Assembly (NCBI GenBank): GCA_012522645.1
Contig: JAAYKC010000008.1
Location: 1-12,189 of the forward strand
Length of the DNA stretch: 12,189 bases
DNA from: Thermoplasmatales archaeon
GTDB lineage: Archaea > Thermoplasmatota > Thermoplasmata > Methanomassiliicoccales > Methanomethylophilaceae
Direction: 5' to 3'
The notes below the pieces were generated by a model. It saw only the letters and a list, made by a program, of their open reading frames with translations, was not told the origin of the DNA and searched no databases. How positions within the stretch are numbered: the first letter of the stretch is position 1; each line of letters begins with the position of its first letter. Below, piece after piece: positions 1 through 5,863 of the stretch. Made by a program: the position numbers and the translations under genes.

Positions 1-3000
1 AATCCATAGACAAGTGTGCATTCTATCTCTGTGCCAATTTAGTTTCCGTAATAATCCCCGACAGTGTCAACTCAATAGGTGACAGTGCGTTCCAGGTCTG
101 CTTTTCTTTAGACAACATTAGATTCCTGGGTGATGCTCCGGCCGTCGGGAGTACGTGGACACATGCGGGAATGACCATTTATTACTATGAAGGGACGGCG
201 GGATTTGACCAAAGTGCACCGGGCTGGAATGACCTGGCCCTCAGGGAGCTGACGATTCTCGACGTGACCGGGGCTGATGTCTCTGATATATCAGACCATA
301 TTTACACAAGCAAGAGCATAAGACCCGGTTTCACGGTCACTCTTGAGGAGACCATAGACTCGGTTCTTCACGTCATAACTCTTGTGAATGGCGTCGATTA
401 CGCCGTGCTCTATTCCGACAACATTAATGTCGGAACGGCAACAGTAACCATAACCGGAATAGGCAACTACTCAGGGTCGGTGATCGGGAACTTCGAGATC
501 ACTAAAAAGGAGATTATGGTTACGCCTGATGACGGGCAATCCAAGGTCTACGGCGAGGCGGACCCTGAACTCACCTACACCCTTTCCGATGAGACTGCGA
601 GGGCCAGTCTCTCCGGAGCCCTTGGAAGGATAACCGACGATGGTGCCGGCACCTATGCCATAACCCTCGGCAACCTGTCTGCAGGCAATAACTACAAGTT
701 GATCCTGGTTGACGCGGACTTCACGATAACCAAGGCTCCGCTGACGGTCACCGCAGAGGATAAGAGCGTGACGTTCCCTAACCCCTTCACGGCATACACT
801 GTGATGTACTCCGGATTCGTCGGCACGGATAGCGAGTCTGATCTCGGAGGGATTCTGAATTTTGAGTGCGCCTACAACGGGAGCGCTTTTGCGGCGACCT
901 TCACGATAGGGCCGTCAGGCCTCACCTCCGCCAATTATGAGATAACCTTCACGGCAGGGACTTTGAATGTGAACAAGGCCAACGTGGCGACGCCAAAAGG
1001 AATCTCCAATATCACCTATGACGGAACTCCGCAGATCGGCGTACTCGGCGATGCAGGATACACCTTGACAGGCCGCACCGCGATCAATGCCGGCAACTAC
1101 ACGGCAACGGCAACCCTCAACGACGGGTACATATGGTCCGGCGGTTCCATTGATCCGGCGGAGATCTCGTGGTCCATAGCCCCCATGACGGTAACCGTTA
1201 TCCCGAATGCGCTGAGCAAGGTCTACGGCGGAGGGGACCCCGTTCTCACATACACTTTGTCCAAGGAACTTAACGTGGCCGTCACCGGAACATTGCAAAG
1301 AGATGCAGGCGAGGACGTCGGATCCTACCTTATAAAATTCAGCAAGATGTCCGCAGGCTCCAACTACAGTTTGGTCATGGTAACCCCCGCCGTCTGCTTC
1401 GAGATAACGGAGAGGGATCTGTCCGCGGCCGCCGTCAATGCGGCGGACCAGATCTACAACGGATCCCCGATGGAGCCCGATACCGTTGTCACCCTGGGCG
1501 GCATCACCCTCGATGAGGGCACCGACTACACGATATCCTACACGGACAACATGATCGCCGGGACCGCAACGGTGACCGTCACCGGAGCCGGGAACTACGA
1601 AGGAGAAGCGGTCGGCACATTCCTGATCGCCCGCAAGACAGTCACAGTGACACCTGACGCAGGCCAGTCCAAGATATTCGGCAGTGGCGATCCTGTCTTG
1701 ACCTACACTCTGTCCGAGACGGTCAGCATGACGGGGGCCCTCTCCAGAGAGGGCGACGACAACATCGGCACTTATCTCATAATCCTCGGCACTCTGTCCG
1801 CAGGCGACAACTACGATCTGATCCTGGAAACGGCGGACTTTTTGATAAACAAGGCGAACCAGATTGTGTCCTCCGAAGGATACACGGGAATCTACGACGG
1901 TGCGTCCCACGGCATAGCAGTGACCCATAACGGCACTATTTCTTACAGCACCGACGGAATGACGTACGGCACGGATCCCCTGACCTACATTAATGCCGGC
2001 ACCTACACCGTATACTTCAAGGTCATCAAGGCCAACCACACAGACTACATCGGGTCTGAAACAGTGCTCATAACGAAGGCCACCCTCTCCGCCACCTACG
2101 GAGGCGGGACGGCGGTCTTCGGCAGTTCGCCTGCGCTTACAGTCAGCGTTACCGGCTTCGTCAACGGCGAGACCGCACTGACCGCTGCAGGTTACACCGC
2201 ACCGACGGTCACGAACGCCAACGTCAACGCTGGCACCTATATGCTGACTCCTTCCGGCGGAGCGGCCGCCAATTACGTCTTCTCCTGCGTCGCAGGGAAT
2301 CTGATCGTAGTTCCTCAGGAGCTCACGATCACACCTGCCGCGGGTCAGACCATGACCTATACCGGGTCCGCGCCTGTCAGCCTGACTTTCGCAGAAACAC
2401 TCCCCGACGGAGTGGCCGCCGCCGGAGCCCTGACCATCGGCACGGTCTGCGATGCAGGCACATACAAGATACTGAAGGGGACCCTGGCCTCCGGCAGCCC
2501 CAACTATGTGTTCGCGGTGGACGAGACCGTCGATTATGTCATATCTCCGAAGGATGTCACCGTCACCCCGGACGCCCTGAGCAAGGCTTATAACCAGGCG
2601 GATCCGGTCCTCACCTATGCCCTGTCCGAAGCGATTGACGTAACAGGGTCCCTGTCCAGAGACTCAGGCGATGACATAGGTACGTATGTCATATTGATGG
2701 ATACTCTGGAACCCGTCAGCGGCAACTATGTGCTGGCGATGGTCGTCCCATCTGTTACCTTTGAAATAAAAGGCATCTACATCATATCCTTCGACTCTGA
2801 CGAGGGGACGGATGTCGATGACATAATTGAAGTGCATGGGGCCGCTGTGACCGCACCGTCAAACCCGACAAAAACAGGATGCACGTTCAAGGAGTGGACC
2901 CTCAGCGGATCCCCATACACTTTCAGCACTATGCCTGCAGAGAACATCGAGCTCAAAGCTGTATGGACGGTCGTTCAGTATACCATAACCTTCGATCCTG

Positions 3001-3710
3001 GCGAGGGGACAGCCGTTGATGCCATAACCGGATGCTATGAATCGACGGTCACTCCCCCGGCGGACCCGACCAGGGCGGGACACCGCTTCGGAGGATGGTC
3101 TCCGGCCGTACCTGCGACCATGCCTGCTGAGGACGTGACCGTCACGGCCGTCTGGAAGACCATAGTGGATGCTCCCGCTCCCGTGACCGACCTTACATAC
3201 GACGGGTCGGCGCAGACCGGCGTCCTGTCCGGAACCGGATATACACTGTCTGGCTACATTGCGACCAGTGCCCGCACACACACGGCAACGGCGACCCTTT
3301 CCTCGGGATACATATGGTCTGACGGTACGGATGAGATCAAGGATGTCTACTGGACGATATCTCAGAAGGAGATCATCGTCACCCCTGTCGTCCTGAGCAA
3401 GGTCTACGGCGAGGCGGACCCTGAACTCACCTACACCCTGTCCGAGCCCATCCCCGTGACCGGTTCCTTATCCAGAACCGCAGGTGAAGGCGCAGGCACG
3501 TACGCCATGACACTGGGGTCGCTGGAACCGGTCCTCGGCAACTACATCCTTACCCTGGCCCCCTCGGACTTCGAGATCGTGGCTGAGGGCACAGAGGACG
3601 CAGGTAGCACAGAGGTCGGGATCACCGAAAGCAACGCAATGATACTCCTGGAGATAGGAGCGGCAGTCCTTGCTGTTGTCATAGCTGCGATGGTTCTGAG
3701 GAGGCAGTGA
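1..3710 (+). CDS. Giant modular adhesin-like surface protein (LRR + MBG/YDG + InlB repeats), 5'-partial
   Basis: The reading frame is open from the left edge (first full codon at position 3) to the TGA at 3708-3710, giving 1235 codons. The first in-frame ATG (171) is internal: codons before it encode a BspA-type leucine-rich repeat (LRR_5), with SVIIPDSVNSIGDSAF at about 45-92 and the usual FLGDAP at 123-140. The true start and signal peptide lie outside the window. In order follow a YDG-like module (about 250-512) and MBG modules with YGxxDPxLTY signatures at about 513, 1186, 1635, 2553 and 3364. Other beta modules of YDG/NAGxY type are interleaved. Two InlB/Flg_new repeats sit at 2775-3155. 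A hydrophobic segment ending in RRQ (about 3636-3707) is a C-terminal membrane anchor. The many NxT/S sequons would suit archaeal N-glycosylation. Such proteins are generally taken as adhesins; the ligand is unknown. Surface location is confident, function is inference. Confidence 0.9.
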   Translation, partial: SIDKCAFYLCANLVSVIIPDSVNSIGDSAFQVCFSLDNIRFLGDAPAVGSTWTHAGMTIYYYEGTAGFDQSAPGWNDLALRELTILDVTGADVSDISDHIYTSKSIRPGFTVTLEETIDSVLHVITLVNGVDYAVLYSDNINVGTATVTITGIGNYSGSVIGNFEITKKEIMVTPDDGQSKVYGEADPELTYTLSDETARASLSGALGRITDDGAGTYAITLGNLSAGNNYKLILVDADFTITKAPLTVTAEDKSVTFPNPFTAYTVMYSGFVGTDSESDLGGILNFECAYNGSAFAATFTIGPSGLTSANYEITFTAGTLNVNKANVATPKGISNITYDGTPQIGVLGDAGYTLTGRTAINAGNYTATATLNDGYIWSGGSIDPAEISWSIAPMTVTVIPNALSKVYGGGDPVLTYTLSKELNVAVTGTLQRDAGEDVGSYLIKFSKMSAGSNYSLVMVTPAVCFEITERDLSAAAVNAADQIYNGSPMEPDTVVTLGGITLDEGTDYTISYTDNMIAGTATVTVTGAGNYEGEAVGTFLIARKTVTVTPDAGQSKIFGSGDPVLTYTLSETVSMTGALSREGDDNIGTYLIILGTLSAGDNYDLILETADFLINKANQIVSSEGYTGIYDGASHGIAVTHNGTISYSTDGMTYGTDPLTYINAGTYTVYFKVIKANHTDYIGSETVLITKATLSATYGGGTAVFGSSPALTVSVTGFVNGETALTAAGYTAPTVTNANVNAGTYMLTPSGGAAANYVFSCVAGNLIVVPQELTITPAAGQTMTYTGSAPVSLTFAETLPDGVAAAGALTIGTVCDAGTYKILKGTLASGSPNYVFAVDETVDYVISPKDVTVTPDALSKAYNQADPVLTYALSEAIDVTGSLSRDSGDDIGTYVILMDTLEPVSGNYVLAMVVPSVTFEIKGIYIISFDSDEGTDVDDIIEVHGAAVTAPSNPTKTGCTFKEWTLSGSPYTFSTMPAENIELKAVWTVVQYTITFDPGEGTAVDAITGCYESTVTPPADPTRAGHRFGGWSPAVPATMPAEDVTVTAVWKTIVDAPAPVTDLTYDGSAQTGVLSGTGYTLSGYIATSARTHTATATLSSGYIWSDGTDEIKDVYWTISQKEIIVTPVVLSKVYGEADPELTYTLSEPIPVTGSLSRTAGEGAGTYAMTLGSLEPVLGNYILTLAPSDFEIVAEGTEDAGSTEVGITESNAMILLEIGAAVLAVVIAAMVLRRQ
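542..583 (+). repeat. 42-bp perfect direct repeat, copy 1 (in adhesin MBG module)
   Basis: These 42 bases are identical to 3398-3439. They encode the KVYGEADPELTYTL core of an MBG module. The two copies lie 2856 bp apart, which is exactly 952 codons, so they are in the same reading frame. The other three MBG modules of this type in the protein have clearly diverged DNA in this segment, so the identity is unusual for the gene. Confidence 0.95.
1857..2081 (+). repeat. Adhesin module shared with the second surface protein (YDGxxHxI / YFKVxKANxxDYxG type)
   Basis: This module encodes IYDGASHGIAV, then NAGTYTVYFKVIKANHTDYIG and a closing ITKA. The same module occurs in the convergent surface protein at 11723-11956 (AYDGAPHAIEV, AGEYRVYFKVVKANYEDYLG, ITKA). 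The match is stronger than among other modules of either protein and shows that the two proteins draw on a common module pool. Confidence 0.8.
2775..3155 (+). repeat. Two tandem InlB/Flg_new (Listeria-Bacteroides) repeats within the adhesin
   Basis: Copy 1 (about 2775-2972) has the YxISFDSDEG opening, then NPTKTGCTFKEWT and a closing LKAVW. Copy 2 (about 2979-3155) has YTITFDPGEG, then DPTRAGHRFGGWS and a closing VTAVW. This FxxxGG..PTRxGYxFxGW...VTAxW pattern is the beta-grasp InlB B-repeat family (PF09479-like), common in secreted proteins of gut bacteria and gut archaea. They separate the long MBG array from the last two modules before the membrane anchor. Confidence 0.85.
3398..3439 (+). 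repeat. 42-bp perfect direct repeat, copy 2 (in adhesin MBG module)
   Basis: This is the partner of 542-583, inside the last MBG module before the membrane anchor. Flanking bases differ between the two copies (T versus G immediately after the repeat), so the identity stops sharply at 42 bp on the downstream side. See the finding on in-frame recombination. Confidence 0.95.
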
Positions 3711-3735
3711 GGAACGGATTCCCGAAACCGGAGGA

Positions 3736-3767
3736 GGGTCTGCCGCATCCGTGCGGCGGGACCCTTT
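3736..3767 (+). terminator. Possible hairpin terminator downstream of the adhesin gene
   Basis: An imperfect stem lies 26 bp after the adhesin stop: GGGTC (3736-3740) pairs with GACCC (3760-3764), and GCCGCA (3742-3747) pairs with TGCGGC (3752-3757). The loop is TCCG, with a T opposite GG as an internal bulge, and a short TTT follows. The U-tract is poor for an archaeal terminator, so the hairpin may instead be a transcript-end or processing structure. The rest of 3711-3840 shows no gene; a 10-bp direct repeat (CTGCCCGAAT at 3788 and 3823) is the only other pattern. Confidence 0.5.
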
Positions 3768-3840
3768 CATACCTGCTGCCTTCGAGCCTGCCCGAATAAG
3801 CGTTGTGAGGTCCGTTATGCAGCTGCCCGAATCTGATGAA

Positions 3841-3917
3841 TGGCGGGCACACCGGGATTCGAACCCGGGTCCAAGGCTCCGGAGGCCCTGATAATGTCCT
3901 GGCTATAACATATGCCC
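3841..3917 (-). tRNA. tRNA-Arg (anticodon CCG)
   Basis: Read on the minus strand, the acceptor GGGCATA pairs with TGTGCCC (one U-G pair). The discriminator is G and the CCA is encoded (3843-3841). The T-arm is CCGGG-TTCGAAT-CCCGG. The anticodon stem AGGGC/GCCTT closes the loop CTCCGGA, putting CCG at 3882-3880 for the arginine codon CGG. The variable loop is short. No intron is seen. The D-arm is weak: with A14, G18G19 and A21 in place, it has a U13-U22 apposition (frequent in archaeal tRNAs) and also a U10-U25 mismatch. The gene lies 62 nt downstream of rps27ae on the same strand with no good TATA box between, so it may be processed from the ribosomal operon transcript. Confidence 0.9.
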
Positions 3918-3979
3918 CGAGAATGAAGAGGGTTGGGAAAGGATTTTCAGCTCCGGATCATCACAGAGAGGATCTGATC

Positions 3980-4162
3980 TTACTCTTTCTTGAACTCTGT
4001 GTAACCGCACTTCCCGCAGGAGACGCGGTCCTTGTGAGCGGCCATGAATACGCCGGGGCCGCACTTGGGGCACACCGGTTTCGTCCTCTCAACCTTCCCG
4101 TCGGAGACGCTGTATGAGCTTGCCTTCTTCACGGACGCCTTCGCCTTCTTCTTGTCTGCCAT
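3980..4162 (-). CDS. rps27ae: 30S ribosomal protein S27ae
   Basis: This small ribosomal subunit protein is shared by archaea and eukaryotes, where it is the ribosomal part of the ubiquitin fusion protein; archaea lack the ubiquitin part. The 60-residue product has a lysine-rich N-terminus followed by a zinc ribbon with CPKC (C31, C34) and CGKC (C49, C52), ending GYTEFKKE. I chose ATG at 4162 over an in-frame GTG at 4171. A GGAG (4174-4171) sits 8 nt before the ATG, the spacing seen at other starts here, and MADKKK is a normal beginning. It begins 5 nt after the rps24e stop, so it is the last protein gene of the operon. It ends with TAA. Confidence 0.95.
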   Translation of the reverse strand: MADKKKAKASVKKASSYSVSDGKVERTKPVCPKCGPGVFMAAHKDRVSCGKCGYTEFKKE

Positions 4163-4167
4163 CAGGA

Positions 4168-4488
4168 TCACTCCGCAGGCTGCTCCTCGGCAGGTTTGTA
4201 CTCGGGCTTGCTTATGCCGTTCCTCTTGAGGAAGTGCTCGGACTCATACTCGAGCGCGGCTTCCTCCGACTCATAGACCTTGGCGTATCCCTCGGAGATC
4301 CCTCCGCCGTACCTGGTCTCGATCTTCTCGATGACAACGGCGCCTTTCTTGGATTTCATGTTCTTGACGATCTCCTCGGAGACCGCAGTGAGCTTCGGCG
4401 TTGCCTCTCCCTTGTGGTCTATGGTGAAACGCACTTCCGTCCTCTTGAGGACTGCGTTCTCTTTCTTTTCTGTTATATCCATCTTCAT
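4168..4488 (-). CDS. rps24e: 30S ribosomal protein S24e
   Basis: This is a component of the small ribosomal subunit in archaea and eukaryotes. The 106-residue protein has the family pattern: NAVLKRTEVRF near the N-terminus, a conserved GEATPKL, then KGAVVIEKIETRYGGG and SEGYAKVYES before a variable charged tail. The tail here is acidic and proline-containing (KPEYKPAEEQPAE). The start at 4488 forms an ATGA overlap with the stop of the upstream DUF359 gene and has a strong GGAGGA (4500-4495) 6 nt before it. The alternative ATG at 4482 is too far from that site. Pairing with rps27ae is a conserved archaeal arrangement. Confidence 0.95.
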   Translation of the reverse strand: MKMDITEKKENAVLKRTEVRFTIDHKGEATPKLTAVSEEIVKNMKSKKGAVVIEKIETRYGGGISEGYAKVYESEEAALEYESEHFLKRNGISKPEYKPAEEQPAE

Positions 4489-4988
4489 TCGAATTCCTCC
4501 ATTCTGTTCCAGAGCTTTCTTATCTTTCCTTTGACGGCATCGTCCGTGGTGACCGCCATCATCCCTTTCCCGGGCCATCCGTAGACGATGACCGTGCCGA
4601 CAGGCGCGAAGAGGATGCAGGGCATGAGTGCCAGATCCTCCTCTCCTTCGACCCGTATTATCGCCGGGACCTCCCTCTTCAAAGCGTTTCTCACGGCTTC
4701 GGCCATATTCCGGGTTATCGTCCCCGGAGGGTTGGCCACCACCGTCTCATCCAGCTCCCCGTCCCTGACGAGGCTGGCGAAGCCGGTCATCTCCTTCCTC
4801 TCCGTCCTTCCGTCATAGACGGAGAGGCGGGGGGTTATGCCGGCCTTCCTCGCCGCCAGCGATACCACGTCGCCGACGACGATGGGTGATTCGTACGTTC
4901 TTAAATCGTTTTCGTCTATCAGGCTGCCTATCGGGGCTTTGAACTCATCCCTTATGCTCTCCGGGACAGCCCAGCCGCCTGATGCCAT
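4485..4988 (-). CDS. GTP-dependent dephospho-CoA kinase (DUF359 family)
   Basis: The 167-residue protein matches the archaeal DUF359 family. A Thermococcus member of this family was shown to phosphorylate dephospho-CoA with GTP, the last step of CoA synthesis, replacing bacterial CoaE. Visible family segments are VVGDVVS (about residue 38), NPPGTIT (about 92), VEGEEDLALMP (about 119) with its acidic pair, and PVGTVIVYGWPGKG (about 136). The frame is open further upstream through spt4, but ATG 4988 lies 2 nt after the spt4 stop and has GAGGGTG (5003-4997) 8 nt before it, so the longer version is rejected. The gene ends in an ATGA overlap with rps24e. The enzyme's place between RNA polymerase and ribosomal genes is conserved in many archaea and suggests growth-linked expression. 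Substrate specificity is from family knowledge, not seen here. Confidence 0.88.
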   Translation of the reverse strand: MASGGWAVPESIRDEFKAPIGSLIDENDLRTYESPIVVGDVVSLAARKAGITPRLSVYDGRTERKEMTGFASLVRDGELDETVVANPPGTITRNMAEAVRNALKREVPAIIRVEGEEDLALMPCILFAPVGTVIVYGWPGKGMMAVTTDDAVKGKIRKLWNRMEEFE

Positions 4989-4990
4989 GT

Positions 4991-5182
4991 TCAGCGCACC
5001 CTCAGAGCATATTTCCCGTTGGAGGTTATGCCCATCTTCTTCGCTATCTCGGATTTGGTGTGATCCAGGACCACGAGGTATCCCTGCCATTCCCTGGACA
5101 TCTGTCCGGTGCAGCGGGGGCACGTATCCTCCGTGGATATGAAGCTGCATACCTTGCAGGCCTTCTGCACAGGTCCCGCCAT
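4991..5182 (-). CDS. spt4: Transcription elongation factor Spt4 (RpoE'')
   Basis: This small zinc-ribbon protein pairs with Spt5 to form the elongation factor that clamps RNA polymerase and promotes processivity. The 63-residue product has zinc ligands C9, C12, C21 and C24 (CKVC and CPRC), then the typical SREWQGYLVVLDHTKSEIAK segment that carries the Spt5-binding surface, and ends GKYALRVR. Its ATG overlaps the rpo7 stop as TAATG (one shared base). A near-perfect site AGGTGAT (5194-5188) lies 5 nt before the start, supporting this start and coupled translation. Formerly annotated as RNA polymerase subunit E''. Confidence 0.95.
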   Translation of the reverse strand: MAGPVQKACKVCSFISTEDTCPRCTGQMSREWQGYLVVLDHTKSEIAKKMGITSNGKYALRVR

Positions 5183-5742
5183 TATGCATCACCTTTCTTG
5201 GTGTTGTCCTCGGCGATCCATTCCAATTTGCCGAGCCCGGGCTGGCGCATGGTCAGCCCGATCTTACTGTCCTGAGGGTTCTTCTCGTTCAGCTCCATGC
5301 TGACGATCCTCGCTCTCACGACGTCTCCTATGCCAAGGGACCTTCCGGTGTCCTTCCCGATCAGCCTCTGGTTGTCCAGATCGTAATCCACGCGATCGTC
5401 CATCACCTGGCTGATGTGAAGGAGCCCGTCCAGCGGACCGAACCTTACGAAGGCTCCGAACTTGACTATCTCCACGACCACGCCCTCCACGACCTCGTTG
5501 TCCTTGGGCCTGAATACGAGCTGGTCGAATCTCACTGTCTGGTACACCGCTCCGTCACCGTGGACGATGCGCCCGGGACCGACGGCCTCCACGTTGTTTA
5601 TCAGAACGGTCATGGATTTATCGGCGCCCAGTCTTCCCTCGTAGGAATCCCACGTGAGGGCGTCGATAACGTTGTCTATATCCTCCTTCAGTTCCGAAGG
5701 TGGAATGCGGACTACCCTCTCTGCCTTTGTCATCATGTACAT
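5182..5742 (-). CDS. rpo7: DNA-directed RNA polymerase subunit Rpo7 (E')
   Basis: Rpo7 forms, with Rpo4, the stalk of archaeal RNA polymerase (equivalent to Rpb7) and binds emerging RNA. The 186-residue protein has the N-terminal tip domain beginning MYMMTKAERVVRIPP, and an S1/OB domain from about residue 83 (EGVVVEIVKFGAFVRFGPLDGLLHIS). The C-terminal IGLTMRQPGLGKLEWI is the family's usual end. It is full length for the family. GAGG (5754-5751) lies 8 nt before the ATG. The TATA box at 5783-5790 gives an inferred 5' leader of about 15 nt. It is the first gene of the five-gene operon. Confidence 0.96.
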   Translation of the reverse strand: MYMMTKAERVVRIPPSELKEDIDNVIDALTWDSYEGRLGADKSMTVLINNVEAVGPGRIVHGDGAVYQTVRFDQLVFRPKDNEVVEGVVVEIVKFGAFVRFGPLDGLLHISQVMDDRVDYDLDNQRLIGKDTGRSLGIGDVVRARIVSMELNEKNPQDSKIGLTMRQPGLGKLEWIAEDNTKKGDA

Positions 5743-5782
5743 TATAGGGTCCTCTTGAGTATCGAAGGGATTAAAGCACTCC

Positions 5783-5790
5783 TATATAAA
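5783..5790 (-). promoter_or_regulatory. TATA box of the rpo7-spt4-DUF359-rps24e-rps27ae operon
   Basis: The minus strand reads TTTATATA here, ending 40 bases before the rpo7 ATG. Transcription would start about 25 nt downstream, near 5758-5762. It is the only good TATA element found ahead of the five genes, consistent with a single transcript. Confidence 0.75.
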
Positions 5791-5822
5791 TCTCATCCAC
5801 ACGCACGCGTACGTTGGATTGG

Positions 5823-5849
5823 AAAAATAAAAGGGGGGCTTGGCCCCCC
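5823..5849 (-). terminator. Hairpin plus U-tract terminator of hppA
   Basis: On the minus strand, GGGGGGC (5849-5843) pairs perfectly with GCCCCCC (5839-5833) around a 3-nt loop, followed at once by TTTTATTTTT (5832-5823). It begins 14 nt after the hppA stop codon. It separates hppA from the rpo7 operon promoter 33 bp further on. Archaeal termination mainly depends on the U-tract, which is good here. Confidence 0.88.
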
Positions 5850-5863
5850 GTTTCCTGAGGGTT

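Noticed and set aside
915..2039. A 374-codon open frame on the minus strand opposite the first adhesin
   Set aside because: It lies wholly within the repeat modules of the adhesin, has no recognisable domain, and results from the biased codon use of the repeats.
1..3710. The repeat-rich regions as a possible CRISPR array or mobile element
   Set aside because: The repeats are degenerate, in-frame coding modules of 70-80 residues without uniform spacers, and no terminal inverted repeats or transposase were found.
3788..3832. 10-bp direct repeat CTGCCCGAAT next to the tRNA as a possible integration site
   Set aside because: It is not part of the tRNA sequence, the copies are only 35 bp apart, and no integrase or element lies nearby.
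3835..3841. TGATGA resembling a C box of a C/D guide RNA
   Set aside because: No D box or D'/C' elements occur at suitable spacing before the tRNA begins, so it is taken as chance.
3836..4117. Plus-strand open frame of 93 codons over the tRNA and rps27ae
   Set aside because: It covers a clear tRNA gene and most of rps27ae on the other strand. Its start resembles the translated-tRNA artefact (GIRTRVQGS) often seen in databases.
4489..4578. Upstream extension of rps24e to 4578
   Set aside because: The added residues run through the end of the DUF359 gene and do not resemble S24e; ATG 4488 has a strong GGAGGA site.
4989..5192. Upstream extension of the DUF359 kinase to 5192
   Set aside because: The extension overlaps all of spt4 in another frame and has no similarity to the family; ATG 4988 has a well-placed GAGGGTG site.
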